From CBDDRG01 sp965232975 (GTDB taxonomy: Bacteria; Pseudomonadota; Gammaproteobacteria; Pseudomonadales; Porticoccaceae): 5,565 nt of DNA. The position numbers and the translations under genes are program-made. The DNA is taken from positions 1-5,565 of the forward strand of contig CBDDRG010000291.1 in NCBI GenBank assembly GCA_965232975.1. The letters are read 5' to 3'. This document shows, piece by piece, positions 5,470 through 5,565 of this stretch (its first letter is position 1; each line of letters opens with the position of its first letter). Below the pieces are notes generated by a model that made no database searches, had not been told where the DNA came from, and worked only from the letters and a program-made list of their open reading frames with translations.

Positions 5470-5504
5470 GGGGAGGGCTGACTAGCAGTCAGCCCTTACC
5501 CGAT
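5470..5504 (+). ncRNA. Group II intron domain VI and 3' splice site
   Basis: GGGCTGACT (5475-5483) pairs perfectly with AGTCAGCCC (5487-5495) around an AGC loop. The stem continues with A:T and G:T pairs. Then A5498 is unpaired before three G:C pairs (5470-5472 with 5499-5501). The bulged A is the expected lariat branch point; counting it, it stands seven bases from the intron end at T5504, the usual distance. Domain V is two bases upstream. Confidence 0.88.
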
Positions 5505-5565
5505 TGGGCCTTACGTTGCACCCACTGTGGGTCGTACCAGGTAGCGTTTACACTGAACAGAAGCC
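5505..5565. other. Probable 3' exon / target flank of the intron fragment
   Basis: The sequence after the inferred splice site is not intron. The plus strand stays open to the window edge as WALRCTHCGSYQVAF plus further residues, with a Cys-x-x-Cys pair. The minus strand is also open and runs into the intron, stopping at 5489-5491. I cannot choose between them. ACCCAC-T-GTGGGT (5519-5531 region) forms a small near-palindrome. The gene the intron entered is not identifiable from 61 bases. Confidence 0.4.

Larger units (their letters stand above)
5262..5504 (+). mobile_element. 5'-truncated group II intron (3' fragment)
   Basis: This segment holds the last part of the intron-encoded protein, then domain V and domain VI in canonical order and spacing, and ends in a GAT consistent with the AY 3' end of group II introns. 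Domains I to III, the exon-binding sequences and most of the reverse transcriptase are absent: hicAB lies only about 80 bases upstream. The fragment therefore cannot splice in cis or move by itself, though the 3' end could be read by a related intron elsewhere. The left boundary is an estimate from where protein similarity fades. Confidence 0.88.

Noticed and set aside
5475..5495. Perfect nine-pair hairpin that looks like an intrinsic terminator
   Set aside because: It is fully explained as domain VI of the group II intron, directly after domain V, and lacks a T run.
1..5565. CRISPR array, tRNA or rRNA gene
   Set aside because: No regularly spaced repeats with unique spacers, no tRNA cloverleaf with T-loop signature and no rRNA-like sequence were seen.

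Overview
The window looks like an accessory region of a GC-rich proteobacterium, probably gamma- or betaproteobacterial. This placement is an inference from codon use, the CstA-YbdD pair, a HicAB module of the long HicA type, and a REP-associated transposase relative. No rRNA or other taxonomic marker is present.

Layout. (a) 1-140: the last 25 codons of an IS256/Mutator-like transposase and its probable terminal repeat, so an insertion sequence lies just upstream of the first full gene. (b) 243-2527: a two-gene operon, cstA (carbon starvation/pyruvate transporter, 689 aa) and a ybdD-like small partner gene (71 aa), joined by a one-base TGATG overlap. (c) 2681-3748: a monocistronic-looking luciferase-like, flavin-dependent oxidoreductase (355 aa) with a good Shine-Dalgarno sequence and a possible promoter. 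(d) 3745-4469: a broken REP-associated tyrosine transposase (RAYT) gene, with one lost base near 3984 and an in-frame TAA at 4284. (e) 4470-4596: a short non-coding stretch with a 12-bp pyrimidine-rich tandem repeat and the hicAB promoter. (f) 4597-5180: an intact hicA-hicB toxin-antitoxin operon with a four-base ATGA overlap, in DNA visibly less GC-rich than the metabolic genes. (g) 5181-5261: short intergenic DNA with no supported gene. (h) about 5262-5504: the 3' end of a group II intron, comprising the C-terminal tail of its reverse transcriptase/maturase, a complete domain V and a domain VI with a bulged branch-point adenosine. (i) 5505-5565: the probable 3' flanking exon, which runs off the window.

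How the parts relate. The left half is ordinary metabolism: pyruvate/peptide scavenging transport and a flavin monooxygenase. The right half is a graveyard of mobile elements (dead RAYT, 5'-truncated group II intron) holding one apparently intact selfish module, hicAB. I see no convincing new multi-gene system. The most informative signals are the readable intron ribozyme end, the doubly disabled RAYT, the apparently leaderless hicA start, and short repeats bracketing hicAB. The long open frames antisense to cstA and to the oxidoreductase are GC-driven shadows.
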